NCBI GenBank assembly: GCA_013204555.1 | Contig: JABMNO010000034.1 | Coordinates: 1-64,000, forward strand | Direction: 5' to 3' | From: Chloroflexota bacterium | GTDB lineage: Bacteria; Chloroflexota; Dehalococcoidia; Lucifugimonadales; Lucifugimonadaceae | Length of the DNA: 64,000 nucleotides | Shown: piece after piece, positions 44,647 through 53,795 of the stretch | How positions within the stretch are numbered: the stretch's first letter is position 1 | How the letters are laid out: every line of letters begins with the position of its first letter | Notes under the pieces: model-generated | The model's input: only the letters and a program-made list of their open reading frames with translations | Databases searched by the model: none | Told to the model about the DNA's origin: nothing | Position numbers and translations under genes: made by a program

Positions 44647-44742
44647 CTAACATCACCTCGTCGTTTCGGGCTCATAGTATTGTGGCGGTCAGCAAACGGC
44701 GCGCGACCGGGTTCATTGTGAGAATCATCCGGTCCGCCTAGC

Positions 44743-46272
44743 CTACTTCGCGATTTCGACAGAACGCGACTCACGAATTACGACTACTTTTATCTGGCCC
44801 GGGTAACTGAGAGTTTCCTCTATACGCTTCACAACGTCCCGGGCGAGTATTGCCGCTTTCGCGTCGTCAACAACGTCTGGACTCACCATGACGCGAATCT
44901 CACGGCCCGCCTGGATAGCAAAGCATCTCTCAACGCCCTCAAATCCGCGCGCTGTGTTCTCCAGGGCTTCAAGCCTCTGGATGTAATGCTCCGCCGTATC
45001 TCGTCTAGCACCTGGCCTTGCGGCACTGAGCGCGTCCGCGGCGGCCACAATGAACGATTCTAGCGTTGTCATCTGGCGATCGTGATGTTCACGAATGGCC
45101 TTCTGAATTCGCTCAGACACGCCATAGCGGCCAACTACGTCTGCACCGGTATCAGCGTGAGGTCCTTCGACCTCATGCGAAAGCGCCTTGCCTATATCGT
45201 GGAGAAATCCTGCCGTGCGGCAGACGTCAACTCGTGCGCCCAATTCCGCCCCCATTAGGGCAGCAAGTATCGACACTTCAATGCAGTGCTGTAGCACGTT
45301 CTCGCCGTAGGAGAACCTGAACTTCAAGCGCCCCATCAGCTTTGTCAGCTCTGGATGCAAGCCACGAATGTTGGCTTCAAGAAGGGCGTCTTCACCGGCA
45401 CGGCGCGCAATGTCATTCACCTCGCTCCGGGTACGACTGACGATCTCTTCAATACGAGCGGGATGAATCCGGCCATCCTGAATCATTCGCTCAAGAGAGC
45501 GGCGGGCCACCTCTTTGCGGATGGGATCAAAACAGGAAACAGTCACAGCGTCTGGTGTGTCATCAATGATGAGGTCAGCGCCAGTGGCCGCCTCAATTGC
45601 CCTGATGTTGCGGCCTTCCCGACCGATTAGCCGGCCCTTCATATCGTCACTGGGCAGAGCTACAGTCGAGACCGACTGTTCCGATATAACGTCGGACGCG
45701 AGGCGCTGAATCGCCCCCCCAATGATATTTCGGGCAGTTTCATCTGCACGCTCATGGGCTTCCTGTTCGGAGTCCCGCAGCATTCGGGCCGTATCGAACT
45801 GAATATCCTCTTCGACGCGCTTTAAGAGTTGCTCGCGGGCGTCCAGAACTGAAAGCGAGGAAATCTGCTCAAGACGCTCGACTTCCTTCTCTCTTACCAG
45901 AGACAGGTCCGCCTGTTGCTGGTCTAGTTCTGATTCCCTGCTTTGCAATTTTGAGCGCTGGCTATCCAGGCTTGAATTGCGCTTATCGAGGTTTTCTTCC
46001 CGCTGATCAACTCTCCGTTGGTGCTTCTCTATATCTTGCCGTCGAGACCTTAACTCCGCTTCCGCGGCAGTCTTTGTTTTGAGCGCTTCTTCTTTTGCCT
46101 CTAGGAGGATCTCCTTGGACCGCTCTTCGGCGCGCCTGACCTGCTGTTGCGCCGCTTCAAAGGCTGATCTCGTCTTCTGGCGTGCCAATGCGTTTCGCAG
46201 GTAAAAACCGCCTGCGCCTGCCGGAATCGAGACAACCAAGGCCACGATGACGGCAACCAGGATCACTTCCAT
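44743..46272 (-). CDS. rny: Ribonuclease Y
   Basis: A 509-residue membrane-anchored endoribonuclease. Residues 1-25 form the membrane helix, about 30-170 a long coiled coil rich in Glu, Lys and Arg, then the KH domain (GRLIGREGRNIRAIEAATG). The HD domain follows with GFLHDIGKALSHEVEGPHAD. The length fits the family (about 510-520). The ATG at 46272 has AAAGGA about eight bases upstream. RNase Y initiates mRNA decay in bacteria lacking RNase E. A hairpin and a candidate promoter lie in its leader. Confidence 0.95.
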   Translation of the reverse strand: MEVILVAVIVALVVSIPAGAGGFYLRNALARQKTRSAFEAAQQQVRRAEERSKEILLEAKEEALKTKTAAEAELRSRRQDIEKHQRRVDQREENLDKRNSSLDSQRSKLQSRESELDQQQADLSLVREKEVERLEQISSLSVLDAREQLLKRVEEDIQFDTARMLRDSEQEAHERADETARNIIGGAIQRLASDVISEQSVSTVALPSDDMKGRLIGREGRNIRAIEAATGADLIIDDTPDAVTVSCFDPIRKEVARRSLERMIQDGRIHPARIEEIVSRTRSEVNDIARRAGEDALLEANIRGLHPELTKLMGRLKFRFSYGENVLQHCIEVSILAALMGAELGARVDVCRTAGFLHDIGKALSHEVEGPHADTGADVVGRYGVSERIQKAIREHHDRQMTTLESFIVAAADALSAARPGARRDTAEHYIQRLEALENTARGFEGVERCFAIQAGREIRVMVSPDVVDDAKAAILARDVVKRIEETLSYPGQIKVVVIRESRSVEIAK

Positions 46273-46313
46273 AATGGAATCCTTTGGCCGTCGACTGATT
46301 GTCGATGTTTTGG

Positions 46314-46332
46314 TCTCCGCGTATTGCGGAGA
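46314..46332 (-). promoter_or_regulatory. Hairpin in the rny leader
   Basis: A perfect 7-bp inverted repeat (TCTCCGC-GTATT-GCGGAGA) lies between the candidate promoter and the rny ATG. It may affect mRNA stability or autoregulation; no T-run follows. Confidence 0.4.
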
Positions 46333-46355
46333 TAGGTTAATTCGTTACTTACGCA

Positions 46356-46385
46356 AGGTTACGTAGTGGGTGAAATAGGTGTCAA
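46356..46385 (-). promoter_or_regulatory. Candidate promoter of rny
   Basis: On the minus strand, TTGACA (46385-46380) and TAACCT (46361-46356) are separated by 18 bases. The expected start point lies about 75 bases before the rny ATG. Confidence 0.5.
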
Positions 46386-46490
46386 GGAGCCGACGATATA
46401 CGTCATATATCCGTCATAGCACCACGTTTTCTAGATGATATACAGAACATATAATACTGATCCGTATCAGAAACACCTTTAGTGGACGCG

Positions 46491-47831
46491 CTACTTACTC
46501 AGCATTCCCATCAAACCGCGCTTGCTTCCGCCTCTGGCGAAACGTTTCATCATCTTCTGAACCTGGGTGAACTGATTCATGAGTTGGTTCACCTCAGTCG
46601 CGCTGGTTCCACTGCCGTCGGCTATACGCTTGCGACGGGATCCATTGATGATTTTGGGATTGCGACGCTCTTCGGCTGTCATGGACAAGATGATCGCCTC
46701 GATGCGGGCAACCTTTGAGTCGTCCATATCGGCCGGGTTGAGCTTGCCCTTCATTCGCCCGAGTCCCGGAATCATACCCATCATGTCAGTGATTGAGCCC
46801 ATCTTTTTGATGGCCTTGAACTGATCCAGCAGGTCATTCAGATCAAACTCAGCCTTACGCAGCTTCTTCTCAAGCGCCTTCGCAGCCTCGAAATCGACTT
46901 CTTCCTCAGCCATTTCGATGAGAGACGCCACATCGCCCATGCCAAGGATCCGGCCAGCCAGTCGGTCGGGGTGGTACACCTCGAATGCATCGACTTTCTC
47001 ACCCGTAGCTATGAACTTGATCGGAACGCCAGTGGCAGACCGCATGGATAGGGCGGCGCCACCACGGGAGTCGCCATCCATCTTGGTCAGAATCATTCCA
47101 GTTACGCCGATGCGTGAGTGGAACTCACCTCCCGAACGTACGGCATCCTGTCCGGTAAGCGCGTCCAGAACGAGAAGCGTCTCTGTTGGCTTTATCTTGT
47201 CCCGAAGCTCTTCCAACTCGCTCATCAGATCATCATCGATTGCAACACGTCCGGCGGTGTCTACAATCAACCAGTATGCGTTCGAAGCCCGTGCCGCCTT
47301 GATCGCATTCTGGGCGACCTTCAAGGGACTATTGCCAGCGGGATCCTCATGATGAACCGGTATGTCGATCTGCTTGCCCAGCTGAACCAGCTGATCGATT
47401 GCTGCAGGACGCTGAAGGTCGCAGGCGGCAAGCATGACGTCCTGCTTCGTCTCCTTGCGGATCTTGAGCGCCAGCTTGGCCGCAGAGGTCGTCTTACCGG
47501 CTCCGTTCAGTCCAACCATCATCACAATGGTTGGAGGGCTGCCAGAACGAACAAGCTCCTCTGACTGGCCGCCAAGTATCGCCGTGAGTTCGGACTGAAC
47601 GATTCGGACCACAGACTGGCCCGGCGTCAGAGAACCGAATACGTCTTCTCCAGCAGCTTTCTCTTTGATGTTCTTGACGAACTGCCGTACGACTTTGAAA
47701 TCGACGTCTGCCTCAAGCAGCGCAAGACGTACGGCGCGCAACACGTCCTCAATGTCTTGTTCGGTCAGCCGTCCTTTTTTGGATAGGCCACTCAGGACGC
47801 TGCCGAGTTTGTCACTTAAGGATTCGAACAT
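46491..47831 (-). CDS. ffh: Signal recognition particle protein Ffh
   Basis: The SRP54 GTPase of 446 residues. The N domain is followed by G1 GLNGAGKTTSAAKLA. The switch and G4-type regions are VIVDTAGR-like (LIVDTAGRVAID) and ILTKMDGDSRGGAAL. The M domain has GLGRMKGKLNPADMDDSK and ends in a Met/Arg-rich GSKRGLMGMLSK. It targets signal-peptide proteins to SecYEG with 4.5S RNA. No 4.5S RNA gene was found nearby. It is divergent from the dus gene, with about 100 bases between the starts. Confidence 0.95.
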   Translation of the reverse strand: MFESLSDKLGSVLSGLSKKGRLTEQDIEDVLRAVRLALLEADVDFKVVRQFVKNIKEKAAGEDVFGSLTPGQSVVRIVQSELTAILGGQSEELVRSGSPPTIVMMVGLNGAGKTTSAAKLALKIRKETKQDVMLAACDLQRPAAIDQLVQLGKQIDIPVHHEDPAGNSPLKVAQNAIKAARASNAYWLIVDTAGRVAIDDDLMSELEELRDKIKPTETLLVLDALTGQDAVRSGGEFHSRIGVTGMILTKMDGDSRGGAALSMRSATGVPIKFIATGEKVDAFEVYHPDRLAGRILGMGDVASLIEMAEEEVDFEAAKALEKKLRKAEFDLNDLLDQFKAIKKMGSITDMMGMIPGLGRMKGKLNPADMDDSKVARIEAIILSMTAEERRNPKIINGSRRKRIADGSGTSATEVNQLMNQFTQVQKMMKRFARGGSKRGLMGMLSK

Positions 47832-47922
47832 GGGTTACCGGTTACCCCGATGAAATTGAGATTAGTTTCGATCTGTCCTTGAATGATATCAATCGACGTT
47901 TCATCATCAGTATTGCGACACG

Positions 47923-47928
47923 TATACT
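47923..47928 (+). promoter_or_regulatory. Possible -10 box just before dus ATG
   Basis: TATACT ends seven bases before the dus ATG at 47935, so the transcript would start at or next to the start codon (leaderless). No ribosome site is visible. The -35 region is poor. Confidence 0.4.
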
Positions 47929-47934
47929 CGATTT

Positions 47935-48993
47935 ATGCAACTGCGAGATGTAGATACGGGTGCGACGGTGCGAATGGCGCCGATGGCGGATGTTTCAAAC
48001 CTACCGTTCAGGCTCATTGTGCTCCAATGCGGAAGTGGAATGACGACGAGCGAAGAGATTGACGCGTCCGCGCTCGTCTACTCCAGCCAACGCTCAATTC
48101 AAACCGCCAGGTTCTTGGAACAAGAAAAGCCGATCGCTCTGCAGTTACTGGGTGCTGACCCGGCTCACATGGCTCAAGCCGCTGCGATGCTTCAAGATAT
48201 GGGCGCCGATGTTGTGGATATCAACATGGGCTGCCCGGTCCGGAAGATCGTTGCAAAAGGTAAAGGCGCCGCCCTCATGCAGGACCTCCCGCGCACTCGG
48301 GCCATTCTGGAGGCCGTGCGGGAAGCGATATCAATTCCGTTGACGATCAAAATTCGCGGTGGCTGGGATCATGAGCACCTGAACGCGGTTGAAGTCTCTC
48401 AACTGGCCGAGTCAGTGGGTGTCGATGGCATCACCGTCCACCCAAGGACTCGTTCGCAACAGTTCAGCGGGAAAGCGCCGTGGGAGATCATTCGAGACGT
48501 TGTGGAGGCCGTGGACATACCGGTTACCGGTAACGGGGATGTCACTTCGAGAGCTGAAGCGCGACTGATGATGGAGCAGACAGGCTGCGCCTCGGTCATG
48601 GTCGGGCGCGGTGCAATGGGTGCCCCCTGGATCTTCTCAGAAGAGTTTGAGTACATGGATCGCGACGCACAGGACGAGTACAAACGAGGCGTGATTGAAG
48701 ATCACGTGCGGTTAGTGGAAGAGTATCTCTCCGAGCGCCGAGCACTCATCCAGATCAAGAAGAACGTGGCCTGGTACATCACCACCGGCTGGCGAGCAAA
48801 GATCCGACGGCGCGAGATTTTTGAGTGCACCAGCGTGCCAGAGATCTGGGACGTGTTCCAGAAATTCTGGGAGATGCGACGTCACGACGAGGAGCTTATC
48901 GCTGCAGCGATGGCGGCCCGGGCGCCGGAATCGCCTTTCGTTCAGTCTCAACTTCTTCAAACCACGACTGCAGTTCATCCAGCATCTTTGTAG
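47935..48993 (+). CDS. tRNA-dihydrouridine synthase (DusB-like)
   Basis: A 352-residue FMN-dependent TIM barrel. Family motifs are MAPMADVSNLPFR at the start, DINMGCPVRKIVAKGKGAALM with the conserved GCP cysteine, and ITVHPRTRSQQFSGKA. GNGDVTSRAEA and VMVGRGAMGAPWIF bind FMN phosphate. It reduces a uridine in tRNA D-loops. A C-terminal helical domain follows. The last 98 bases run antisense to the end of the sulfatase gene, so the final ~30 residues are likely variable. Confidence 0.92.
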   Translation: MQLRDVDTGATVRMAPMADVSNLPFRLIVLQCGSGMTTSEEIDASALVYSSQRSIQTARFLEQEKPIALQLLGADPAHMAQAAAMLQDMGADVVDINMGCPVRKIVAKGKGAALMQDLPRTRAILEAVREAISIPLTIKIRGGWDHEHLNAVEVSQLAESVGVDGITVHPRTRSQQFSGKAPWEIIRDVVEAVDIPVTGNGDVTSRAEARLMMEQTGCASVMVGRGAMGAPWIFSEEFEYMDRDAQDEYKRGVIEDHVRLVEEYLSERRALIQIKKNVAWYITTGWRAKIRRREIFECTSVPEIWDVFQKFWEMRRHDEELIAAAMAARAPESPFVQSQLLQTTTAVHPASL

Positions 48994-50338
48994 CTCGCTC
49001 CGGCTGATCTGTTGCCAGGTTGTATTGCTCATTGGGGTCGGCATTCAGGTCGTAGAGTTCGACTGGCAGCGGCTCCGGGATGACTCGATTTGGTTCCGGC
49101 CACCTCAATATCTCCGCGAAGTTATCGGGCTGATACTTGTACTCGATATCTTTCTCGACGTATCGGTCAGCGAGTTCTTCGTCTTCCGGAGTTGTGAACT
49201 GGATACCAGAGATGGCAGGGCGCACCAACTTCCAATCGCCGCTCCGCATGGCGGTATTGGATGTTCCAATGGGGCTGTAATTGTTCCACTGCCAGAATCT
49301 GTCCGGGTAACTGGATTGCTCTTCTCCACGGAGAATTTGAGTCACGTCCACACCGTCGATTGGCATTCCTCCATTGACGGGAACATCGCACAGTGAAGTA
49401 AGCGTCGGCAACCAGTCGCTAAAGTGAACCGTCTCCGTGATCTCACTTCCACCTGACATTCCATCGGGCCAGCTAACGACCATTGGTACCCTTATTCCAC
49501 CCTCATACACACTTCCCTTCGCGCCGTTGAGACCGCAGTTCCATCTTGTGGCGTCGATCGACACACCTGAAGGAACCTGGTCATCACGAAGCATGAACGC
49601 CGGGCCGTTATCGGAGGTGAACATGAAGATCGTGTTGTCAGAGAGCTTTCTGGCGTCCAGCTCTTGTCTGATGGCCGCGACGCCCTGATCCATCACCTCA
49701 ATCATTGCGTATGTGAGTGCCACGCCGCGTGTGAGGCCTTTGGCAAGGTACTTCTCTGTGATCTCCTCTGGCGCCTGCAATGGAGAGTGCGGGGCGTTGT
49801 ACGGCACCATGAGGAAGAACGGTTCAGATTGATGCCGCTGGATAAATCCGATGGCTTCCTGCGTGAGTACTTCAGTCAGATAACGACCATCCGACATCTC
49901 AAACTGCCCGTTCCGGTCGAGCCGCCACTTGTAATAGTCGGCCCAGCCGCCGCGGAAGCCTGCAAACTCGTCAAACCCGCGCGCATTGGGATGAAACCGT
50001 GGGTCGAGCGCGCCGTTGTGCCATTTACCTACCATTCCGGTGGCGTATCCAGCGCTCTTGAAGTGGTCTGCGATAGTTGTTTCGGCCAGAGCAATCCGGT
50101 CCATGCCTAGAACTTCCTGGGGAGTGATCGCACCGGTACGAATCGGATATCGCCCGGTGAGAAGCGCTGCTCTTGAAGGTGAGCAAACCGCTGACCCGGC
50201 GTAGTGCTGGCTGAGGCACGTGCCATCGTCGATGAGTTGATCGAGCGCTGGAGTTTCAACATAGCCGTTGTTGAATCGACCAAAGTCGCCGTAACCCATG
50301 TCATCGGCAACTATCAGAACTACGTTTGGGCGGCTCAT
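48896..50338 (-). CDS. Sulfatase (arylsulfatase family)
   Basis: A 480-residue alkaline-phosphatase-fold sulfatase. Metal residues start with VLIVADDMGYGD. The formylglycine site is Cys52 in AVCSPSRAALLTGRYP, the CxPSR form that needs an anaerobic or FGE-type maturase. MVGKWHNGALDPRFHPNARGFDEF and FTSDNGPAF supply further ligands. No signal peptide is visible, unlike most polysaccharide sulfatases, so it may be cytoplasmic. No maturase gene is in the window. Its 3' end overlaps the dus gene by 98 bases, tail to tail. Confidence 0.9.
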   Translation of the reverse strand: MSRPNVVLIVADDMGYGDFGRFNNGYVETPALDQLIDDGTCLSQHYAGSAVCSPSRAALLTGRYPIRTGAITPQEVLGMDRIALAETTIADHFKSAGYATGMVGKWHNGALDPRFHPNARGFDEFAGFRGGWADYYKWRLDRNGQFEMSDGRYLTEVLTQEAIGFIQRHQSEPFFLMVPYNAPHSPLQAPEEITEKYLAKGLTRGVALTYAMIEVMDQGVAAIRQELDARKLSDNTIFMFTSDNGPAFMLRDDQVPSGVSIDATRWNCGLNGAKGSVYEGGIRVPMVVSWPDGMSGGSEITETVHFSDWLPTLTSLCDVPVNGGMPIDGVDVTQILRGEEQSSYPDRFWQWNNYSPIGTSNTAMRSGDWKLVRPAISGIQFTTPEDEELADRYVEKDIEYKYQPDNFAEILRWPEPNRVIPEPLPVELYDLNADPNEQYNLATDQPERATKMLDELQSWFEEVETERKAIPAPGPPSLQR

Positions 50339-50505
50339 CCAACACTCTCCTCTGATTGTTCTCTCCCGTATCCCGTTGCGGAGGATAGCAGTCTGGATCT
50401 ACAGATTCTCTGAAGGTTTTCAAAAGGAGTTCTCAAGATTGCGGGCGAATGATGATGCCAGCGAACGAACAGCAACCCGTCAACCGGCGGCATGGAGAAA
50501 ACCAA

Positions 50506-51483
50506 ATGATCAAGCGAAAGCACCTCATAAGCACGGCGATTGGAGTGGTTGCCCTTGCAGCACTCTCAGGAGGCGCACTGGCGGCAACGAACGCCAGCCA
50601 CGGCGAGCGCGCAGATGACCTCAACAACCGGGTATCTGAAATCCTGGGAGTTGATGCGGACGAACTGGGCGATGCCATGGACCAGGCCCGTATGGAACTG
50701 AAAGATGAGGCCATGGCAGAGCGCCTGGCCACTCTTGTAGCCGACGGAACGATCACGCAGGAGCAGGCCGACGAGGTCACCGCATGGCAGGACTCACGGC
50801 CATCGATACTTGACGACATCGAGCCCGAGCATGGTGGTCCCCGCGGAGGTTCCATGAATCCCGAATCCCAGCTTGAGGCGCTTGTAGCCGATGGCACGAT
50901 TACTCAAGAGCAGGCTGATGAGGTCACTGCGTGGCATGATGCACGGCCATCGATACTTGACGACATCGAGCCCGAGCATGGTGGTCCCCGTGGCGGGGCC
51001 ATGAATCCCGAATCACGGCTTGAGGCGCTTGTAGCGGACGGTACGATCACACAGGAGCAGGCCGACGAGGTCACCGCGTGGCAGGACTCGCGGCCATCGA
51101 TACTCGACGACACCGAGTCCGAGCATCGCGGTCCCCGCGGCCGATCCATGAATCCCGAATCACGGCTTGAGGCGCTTGTAGCCGACGGCACGATCACGCA
51201 GGAGCAGGCCGATGAAGTCACTGCGTGGCATGACGCACGTCCAGATGTGGCCGAGGGACTAACCCCAGATCGCGGCAATGGTCCTCAAGGCCACCAGCGT
51301 GGCGGCCCTGGCCGAGATGGTCACGGCAGAGGTGGACCCGGAAGGGGCGGACCTGGGCAAGATGGCCGCGGCTTCGGCGGTCGATTCTCCCCTGGTGAAG
51401 GCGGCAGGTTCCAGCTTGAGATGCCGGGCGGTGAAGGAACACTGCAATTTGAAATTCCGGAACTTCCGGAGCCCAACGCATAG
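50506..51483 (+). CDS. Secreted protein with four 49-residue repeats
   Basis: A roughly 325-residue exported protein not recognised as a named family. A signal peptide (MIKRKHLISTAIGVVALAAL, then GGALAATNA) is followed by an acidic helical segment. Four copies of a 49-residue unit start near residue 77, each with LVADGTITQEQADEVTAW and, in the first three, then RPSILDD. The helix-turn-helix of LVADGTITQEQADEV resembles short SHOCT-like or EF-like helical hairpins. The C-terminus is Gly/Arg/Asp-rich (about residues 250-300) and probably disordered. The ATG at 50506 has GGAG about eight bases upstream, preferable to an upstream ATG at 50449. The function is unknown. Confidence 0.75.
   Translation: MIKRKHLISTAIGVVALAALSGGALAATNASHGERADDLNNRVSEILGVDADELGDAMDQARMELKDEAMAERLATLVADGTITQEQADEVTAWQDSRPSILDDIEPEHGGPRGGSMNPESQLEALVADGTITQEQADEVTAWHDARPSILDDIEPEHGGPRGGAMNPESRLEALVADGTITQEQADEVTAWQDSRPSILDDTESEHRGPRGRSMNPESRLEALVADGTITQEQADEVTAWHDARPDVAEGLTPDRGNGPQGHQRGGPGRDGHGRGGPGRGGPGQDGRGFGGRFSPGEGGRFQLEMPGGEGTLQFEIPELPEPNA
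50734..51250 (+). repeat. 147-bp tandem coding repeats
   Basis: Units start at 50734, 50881, 51028 and 51175 (each CTTGTAGC-), spaced exactly 147 bases = 49 codons. They are highly alike at the DNA level, and the last is partial. The near-identity suggests recent amplification or gene conversion. Confidence 0.9.
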
Positions 51484-51509
51484 ACAGGTTCCCTCCAACC
51501 TGGTCACGT

Positions 51510-51538
51510 GACCGGTCGGCGCCCTGTGCCGACCGGTC
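51510..51538 (+). terminator. GC-rich hairpin after the repeat protein gene
   Basis: A perfect 11-bp stem (GACCGGTCGGC / GCCGACCGGTC) with a seven-base loop, 26 bases after the stop. The following sequence is C-rich instead of T-rich, so its terminator activity is uncertain. Confidence 0.55.
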
Positions 51539-51708
51539 GCCCCCAACTTCTCTACCCTCCAGATGCGTCCCGATTCGTCGAGGCGCATCGCGCGTATTGG
51601 GATGCTCAGAGATCCGATCGTCGATTCAGATGACAACATTTGCTGACTTGTCTCAAAGCCGATCAAGCTGTATCGTGCCGCCGCAATGGATCGAGGCTAA
51701 TTCGGCAT

Positions 51709-52650
51709 ATGGAGAACTCATTGACAAGCGCAGCATCACAAAACGGGAACCTTGGCAAATGGAAGGGTATCTTCCCGGCGGTTCCGACGCCGTTCCACGA
51801 TGACGGAACCGTCAACGAGTCAGCCTATCGTGCCATATTGGAAGACAATATTGCTCATGGCGTTCACGGCTTCTGGAATGCTGGCGGTACCGGCGAGGGC
51901 GCCATCATGGACGATCAGCAGCGCACCACCGTGGCCAGGATCACCGGAGAAGTGTGTCAGGGTCGTGCACTATCGATAATGCATGTGGGCGCTCCAACGA
52001 CCGCCAGTGCGGTAAAAGCGGCGAAGGTGGCTCGCGAGTCCGGTTGCGATGCCATTTGCTGCGTCCCACCCATCACCTACCGCCCAACCGATCGATCACT
52101 CATCGAGCACTACCAACGAGTTGCGGATGCCGCGGACCTTCCATTCTTCTCATACAACCTTCCACAGATGACGCAGGTTGAGATCGTCCCACCGCTGATG
52201 GAAAAGATTCAGGCTGCTGTGCCGCAACTCACTGGCCTGAAGCACTCCGCCGCCAACTTCTCAGATCTGCGGTTCTACGTCCGAATGGGGCTTGCGGCCT
52301 TCGTTGGAAATGGACACCTGCTCCTTCCCACACTGAACTACGGCGGAGTCGGAGTTGTGGACGCCCCTCCAGGAATTGCGCCCTGGGTGTACGTTGATCT
52401 GTTCAACGCCTGGGAGGCGGGTGATATCGAGACGGCTACCGCAAGGCAAGAAGAGACGTTCGACATTGTTCAATTCTGCAGGATGTTCGGCACAGCCCAA
52501 CACAACGTGAAGACGGTGTTCAGCGAGCGGTTGGGCATCGATTGCGGCAAGCCGTTGCCTCCCGTCAACACACTAAACGACGAAGAACTCGCTCAGGTGC
52601 GTGCAGCTGCCAGGGAGCTTGGCCTCACGAAGTCGAGGGTCGCTGCATAG
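51709..52650 (+). CDS. Dihydrodipicolinate synthase/N-acetylneuraminate lyase-family aldolase
   Basis: A roughly 313-residue class I aldolase-fold enzyme. Family features are FPAVPTPF, GGTGEGAIMDDQQ, the Tyr-bearing SYNLPQM strand (Tyr149) and the Schiff-base lysine in LTGLKHSAANF (Lys178). Both catalytic residues are intact, unlike the family member at 31.3 kb. The frame is open to 51640 but the ATG at 51709 suits the family. The substrate is not certain: dapA itself is possible, but the loops fit the wider sugar-acid/NAL group as well. It ends at a strong terminator and is monocistronic. Confidence 0.82.
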   Translation: MENSLTSAASQNGNLGKWKGIFPAVPTPFHDDGTVNESAYRAILEDNIAHGVHGFWNAGGTGEGAIMDDQQRTTVARITGEVCQGRALSIMHVGAPTTASAVKAAKVARESGCDAICCVPPITYRPTDRSLIEHYQRVADAADLPFFSYNLPQMTQVEIVPPLMEKIQAAVPQLTGLKHSAANFSDLRFYVRMGLAAFVGNGHLLLPTLNYGGVGVVDAPPGIAPWVYVDLFNAWEAGDIETATARQEETFDIVQFCRMFGTAQHNVKTVFSERLGIDCGKPLPPVNTLNDEELAQVRAAARELGLTKSRVAA

Positions 52651-52695
52651 GACGTTGTTCACTGCTTGATTCCTCCCGCCAAAAGCGATTAATCG

Positions 52696-52724
52696 AAGAG
52701 CCCGGCCTTAATGGCCGGGCTCTT
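52696..52724. terminator. Strong terminator after the DapA-like gene
   Basis: A perfect 12-bp stem (AAGAGCCCGGCC / GGCCGGGCTCTT) with a TTAAT loop. It may also serve the convergent Thr-Pro-rich gene, whose stop is at 52756. Confidence 0.9.
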
Positions 52725-52755
52725 CTCATTCTTAAGAATCCGCGAAGACCGATCG

Positions 52756-53772
52756 CTACAGACGCGGTCGTTTTCTCCATATAAAGAGAGCGAACGGCAA
52801 CGCTAGCAAACCCAGGTGGCCGGCAGAAGTCGTCCCATGAGGACCGCTGCAGCTTCCGCCACTTGGTGGTGGCTCAGGAGTTGCCGTGGCCGTCGGGGGT
52901 AATGGCGTCGGGGTCGGTGGCAAGGGCGTTGGCGTGGGTGTAGGTGACGGCGTGGCCGTCGGCGTAGGCACAGGCGTTGGCGTACGTGTAGGGGCCGGTG
53001 TCGGCGTAGGCACAGGCGTTGCCGTCGGAGTAGGCGTGGGCGTCACGGTTGGCGTCTCGGTGGGAGTAGGCGCAGGCTCGGCAGTAGGTGTCGGAGCAAA
53101 CGCTACTGTTAAATTGAAACTAGCTCGCGTCTCGCCAGCCACAAAGGGGATAACCTGAGCCGCTTTCTGCGTCCCAATAAAAAACTCTACCGGCTGTCCC
53201 TCGAATGAATCCAGTCCCGGATTTGCCGCAATTGTGTACTGACCATTGATGACCGTACTTAGCGACGAACTGTAGCTGCCTATTTTTAAATAGACAGGCA
53301 AACCGTTGGGGGCTATCCCTGGGCCAGCAAAAACAGCGCCCTGATAAAACGCTGGTGCCACCACTCTCGGCGTGGGGGTGGGCGTCGGAACTGGCAATGA
53401 AGAAAAGTTCAGGTCAAGCACTACTGACTTCGGAAGTGACGCCACAACAAACAATGGCTTTTGATCGGCGACGATCTGACCCTCAAGAATGAACTCGATG
53501 ACCTTACCTTGCAGTCCTGCGCCCGGGCCCACGGTTAGTCCGACATAACGGCCGTCCTCGATCGTCACAGTCGAAGATTCGAATTCATCGCCAATCCGGG
53601 CCATGATCGGCAGCCCATCCGGCGCCTGTTGGCCGGCAATGGTCACATAGCCCTGGTAGATGATCAGGCTCAGCGATGGTGGAGCCTGAGCGAACGTATC
53701 CCTCTGATCAAACGAGAACAGGGCAGCAACGACGACAGCCATCACTACCGCAATTACACGTACTAATTTCAT
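52756..53772 (-). CDS. Thr-Pro-rich surface protein with Cys-containing C-terminal tail
   Basis: A 338-residue exported protein with a signal peptide ending near QRDTFAQ. Two tandem beta domains of about 85 residues follow ([19 protein letters not shown], then [19 protein letters not shown]), each with GQxxx hydrophobic strands. A long [12 protein letters not shown] linker (residues about 230-295) leads to the end. The C-terminus has a Cys near [10 protein letters not shown], then a hydrophobic helix [10 protein letters not shown] and a basic end (WRKRPRL). This three-part tail resembles a C-terminal sorting signal such as MYXO-CTERM, although which sortase-like system would use it is unknown. 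It is 24 bases from a strong hairpin on its upstream side. Confidence 0.75.
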   Translation of the reverse strand: MKLVRVIAVVMAVVVAALFSFDQRDTFAQAPPSLSLIIYQGYVTIAGQQAPDGLPIMARIGDEFESSTVTIEDGRYVGLTVGPGAGLQGKVIEFILEGQIVADQKPLFVVASLPKSVVLDLNFSSLPVPTPTPTPRVVAPAFYQGAVFAGPGIAPNGLPVYLKIGSYSSSLSTVINGQYTIAANPGLDSFEGQPVEFFIGTQKAAQVIPFVAGETRASFNLTVAFAPTPTAEPAPTPTETPTVTPTPTPTATPVPTPTPAPTRTPTPVPTPTATPSPTPTPTPLPPTPTPLPPTATATPEPPPSGGSCSGPHGTTSAGHLGLLALPFALFIWRKRPRL

Positions 53773-53795
53773 CAGAAAGAAAGTCCCTTACAAGA

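Noticed and set aside
46273..46490. A possible 4.5S SRP RNA gene next to ffh.
   Set aside because: The conserved GGAA tetraloop stem of SRP RNA was not seen. The region is A/T-rich leader sequence of rny.
50734..51250. A CRISPR-like array.
   Set aside because: The 147-bp units are in frame within one coding sequence and have no unique spacers.
52886..53158. A plus-strand frame of Val/Gly repeats opposite the Thr-Pro gene.
   Set aside because: It is the antisense reading of TPTP codons. The minus strand has a signal peptide, two domains and an anchor-like tail.
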